Assembly: GCA_016281475.1 (NCBI GenBank)
Contig: JAEEIS010000153.1
Span: forward strand, 1 to 6,327
Length of the DNA: 6,327 nucleotides
Source: Bacteroidales bacterium
GTDB taxonomy: Bacteria > Bacteroidota > Bacteroidia > Bacteroidales > P3
Direction of reading: 5' to 3'
In this document: piece after piece, positions 5,929 through 6,327 of the stretch
Layout of the letters: each line of letters opens with the position of its first letter
Position numbering within the stretch: the stretch's first letter is position 1
The notes under the pieces: generated by a model
The model's database searches: none
Told to the model about the DNA's origin: nothing
What the model saw: the letters and a program-made list of their open reading frames with translations, nothing else
Translations under genes and position numbers: made by a program

Positions 5929-6327
5929 TTACAGGCTATTGTAGGAAAGTGAGAAAGTGTCACCTTGACTCACGTCACCCGTGCGGATACCTTTTTTCAG
6001 CCAACGCGAACGTTGCTCCGAAGTGCCATGCGTGAAGGTTTCCGGCATGGTGCGTCCATAGGCCTGACGCTGAAGATAGTCGTCACCGATTTTGGCTGCC
6101 GCATCGAGGGCTTCTTCGATGTCACCATCCTCGAGCGAGCCGAATCTCTTGTGGTCATTATGGGCCCAAACGCCGGCGAAGAAATCGGCTTGAAGTTCCA
6201 AGCGCACCGTGAGTTGGTTGGCTTCGGGCGAGTTTTGGCCGTATTCAGCTCTCTTTTGATGCACGGGGCCCAAGATGCCGAGTTGGTTCTGCACGTGATG
6301 GCCAACCTCATGGGCGATGACGTAGGC
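5929..6327 (-). CDS. YpfJ-type neutral zinc metallopeptidase, 5' partial (canonical paralogue)
   Basis: The C-terminal 132 codons of a second neutral zinc metallopeptidase; the start lies beyond the window. The frame is open to the edge and reads AYVIAHEVGHHVQNQLG, so the in-frame GTG at 6294 is internal. The zinc motif HEVGH occupies 6298-6312. The block RLELQADFFAGVWAHND supplies the Glu expected as third ligand, 38 residues after the first His. The KIGDDYLQRQAYGR and FTHGTSEQRSRWLKKG blocks follow, as is typical of the family. This copy keeps the common family wording (VQNQLGI, LELQADFFAGVWA), whereas its neighbour has drifted, so this is probably the ancestral-type gene. It lies 128 nt upstream of the second copy in the same direction. 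Confidence 0.92.
   Translation of the reverse strand, partial: AYVIAHEVGHHVQNQLGILGPVHQKRAEYGQNSPEANQLTVRLELQADFFAGVWAHNDHKRFGSLEDGDIEEALDAAAKIGDDYLQRQAYGRTMPETFTHGTSEQRSRWLKKGIRTGDVSQGDTFSLSYNSL

Overview
This 6.3 kb window looks like a chromosomal fragment of a Bacteroidales-type bacterium (phylum Bacteroidota), probably gut- or mouth-associated. Four things point there: a large secreted protease with a type IX secretion (T9SS) C-terminal sorting domain, divergent InlB-type repeats of the kind common in Bacteroidales surface proteins, promoter boxes of the Bacteroidota form TAnnTTTG with an upstream TTTG, and start codons without a Shine-Dalgarno sequence. I cannot name a genus.

Layout. 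Positions 2-3331 (+) hold most of a gingipain-like C25 cysteine protease, cut at its 5' end by the window edge. It has a propeptide, a catalytic domain with an intact His/Cys pair, an Ig-like domain, five ~73-75-residue InlB-like repeats and a T9SS sorting domain. A rho-independent terminator (3358-3391) follows. A small nitroreductase-family flavoprotein gene lies on the minus strand (3390-3917). Diverging from it across a 94-bp intergenic region is a bile acid:sodium symporter-like membrane protein gene (4012-4926, +). The two -7 boxes in that region are only 5 nt apart, so the promoters overlap. Two tandem YpfJ-type neutral zinc metallopeptidase paralogues then run on the minus strand. The first to be transcribed (5929-6327) is cut at its 5' end by the window edge. 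The second (4931-5800) is complete and more diverged. The complete copy converges on the transporter gene with only 4 nt between the stop codons.

Repeats. Short GAGACG-rich sequences recur at gene ends: the terminator stem at 3358-3385, the last codons of the transporter (4904-4924), and a large inverted repeat between the two metallopeptidase genes (5869-5909). The latter two are copies of the same ~21-nt unit, and in the transporter it encodes the C-terminal residues.

The genes do not form one obvious pathway. The secreted protease is a stand-alone unit. The nitroreductase/transporter pair shares only a promoter region, and the metallopeptidases are a local duplication. I found no convincing new defence system, mobile element or RNA gene. 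The most notable points are the protease architecture with its atypical S1-pocket region, the repeat that has become coding sequence, and the diverged metallopeptidase tandem.
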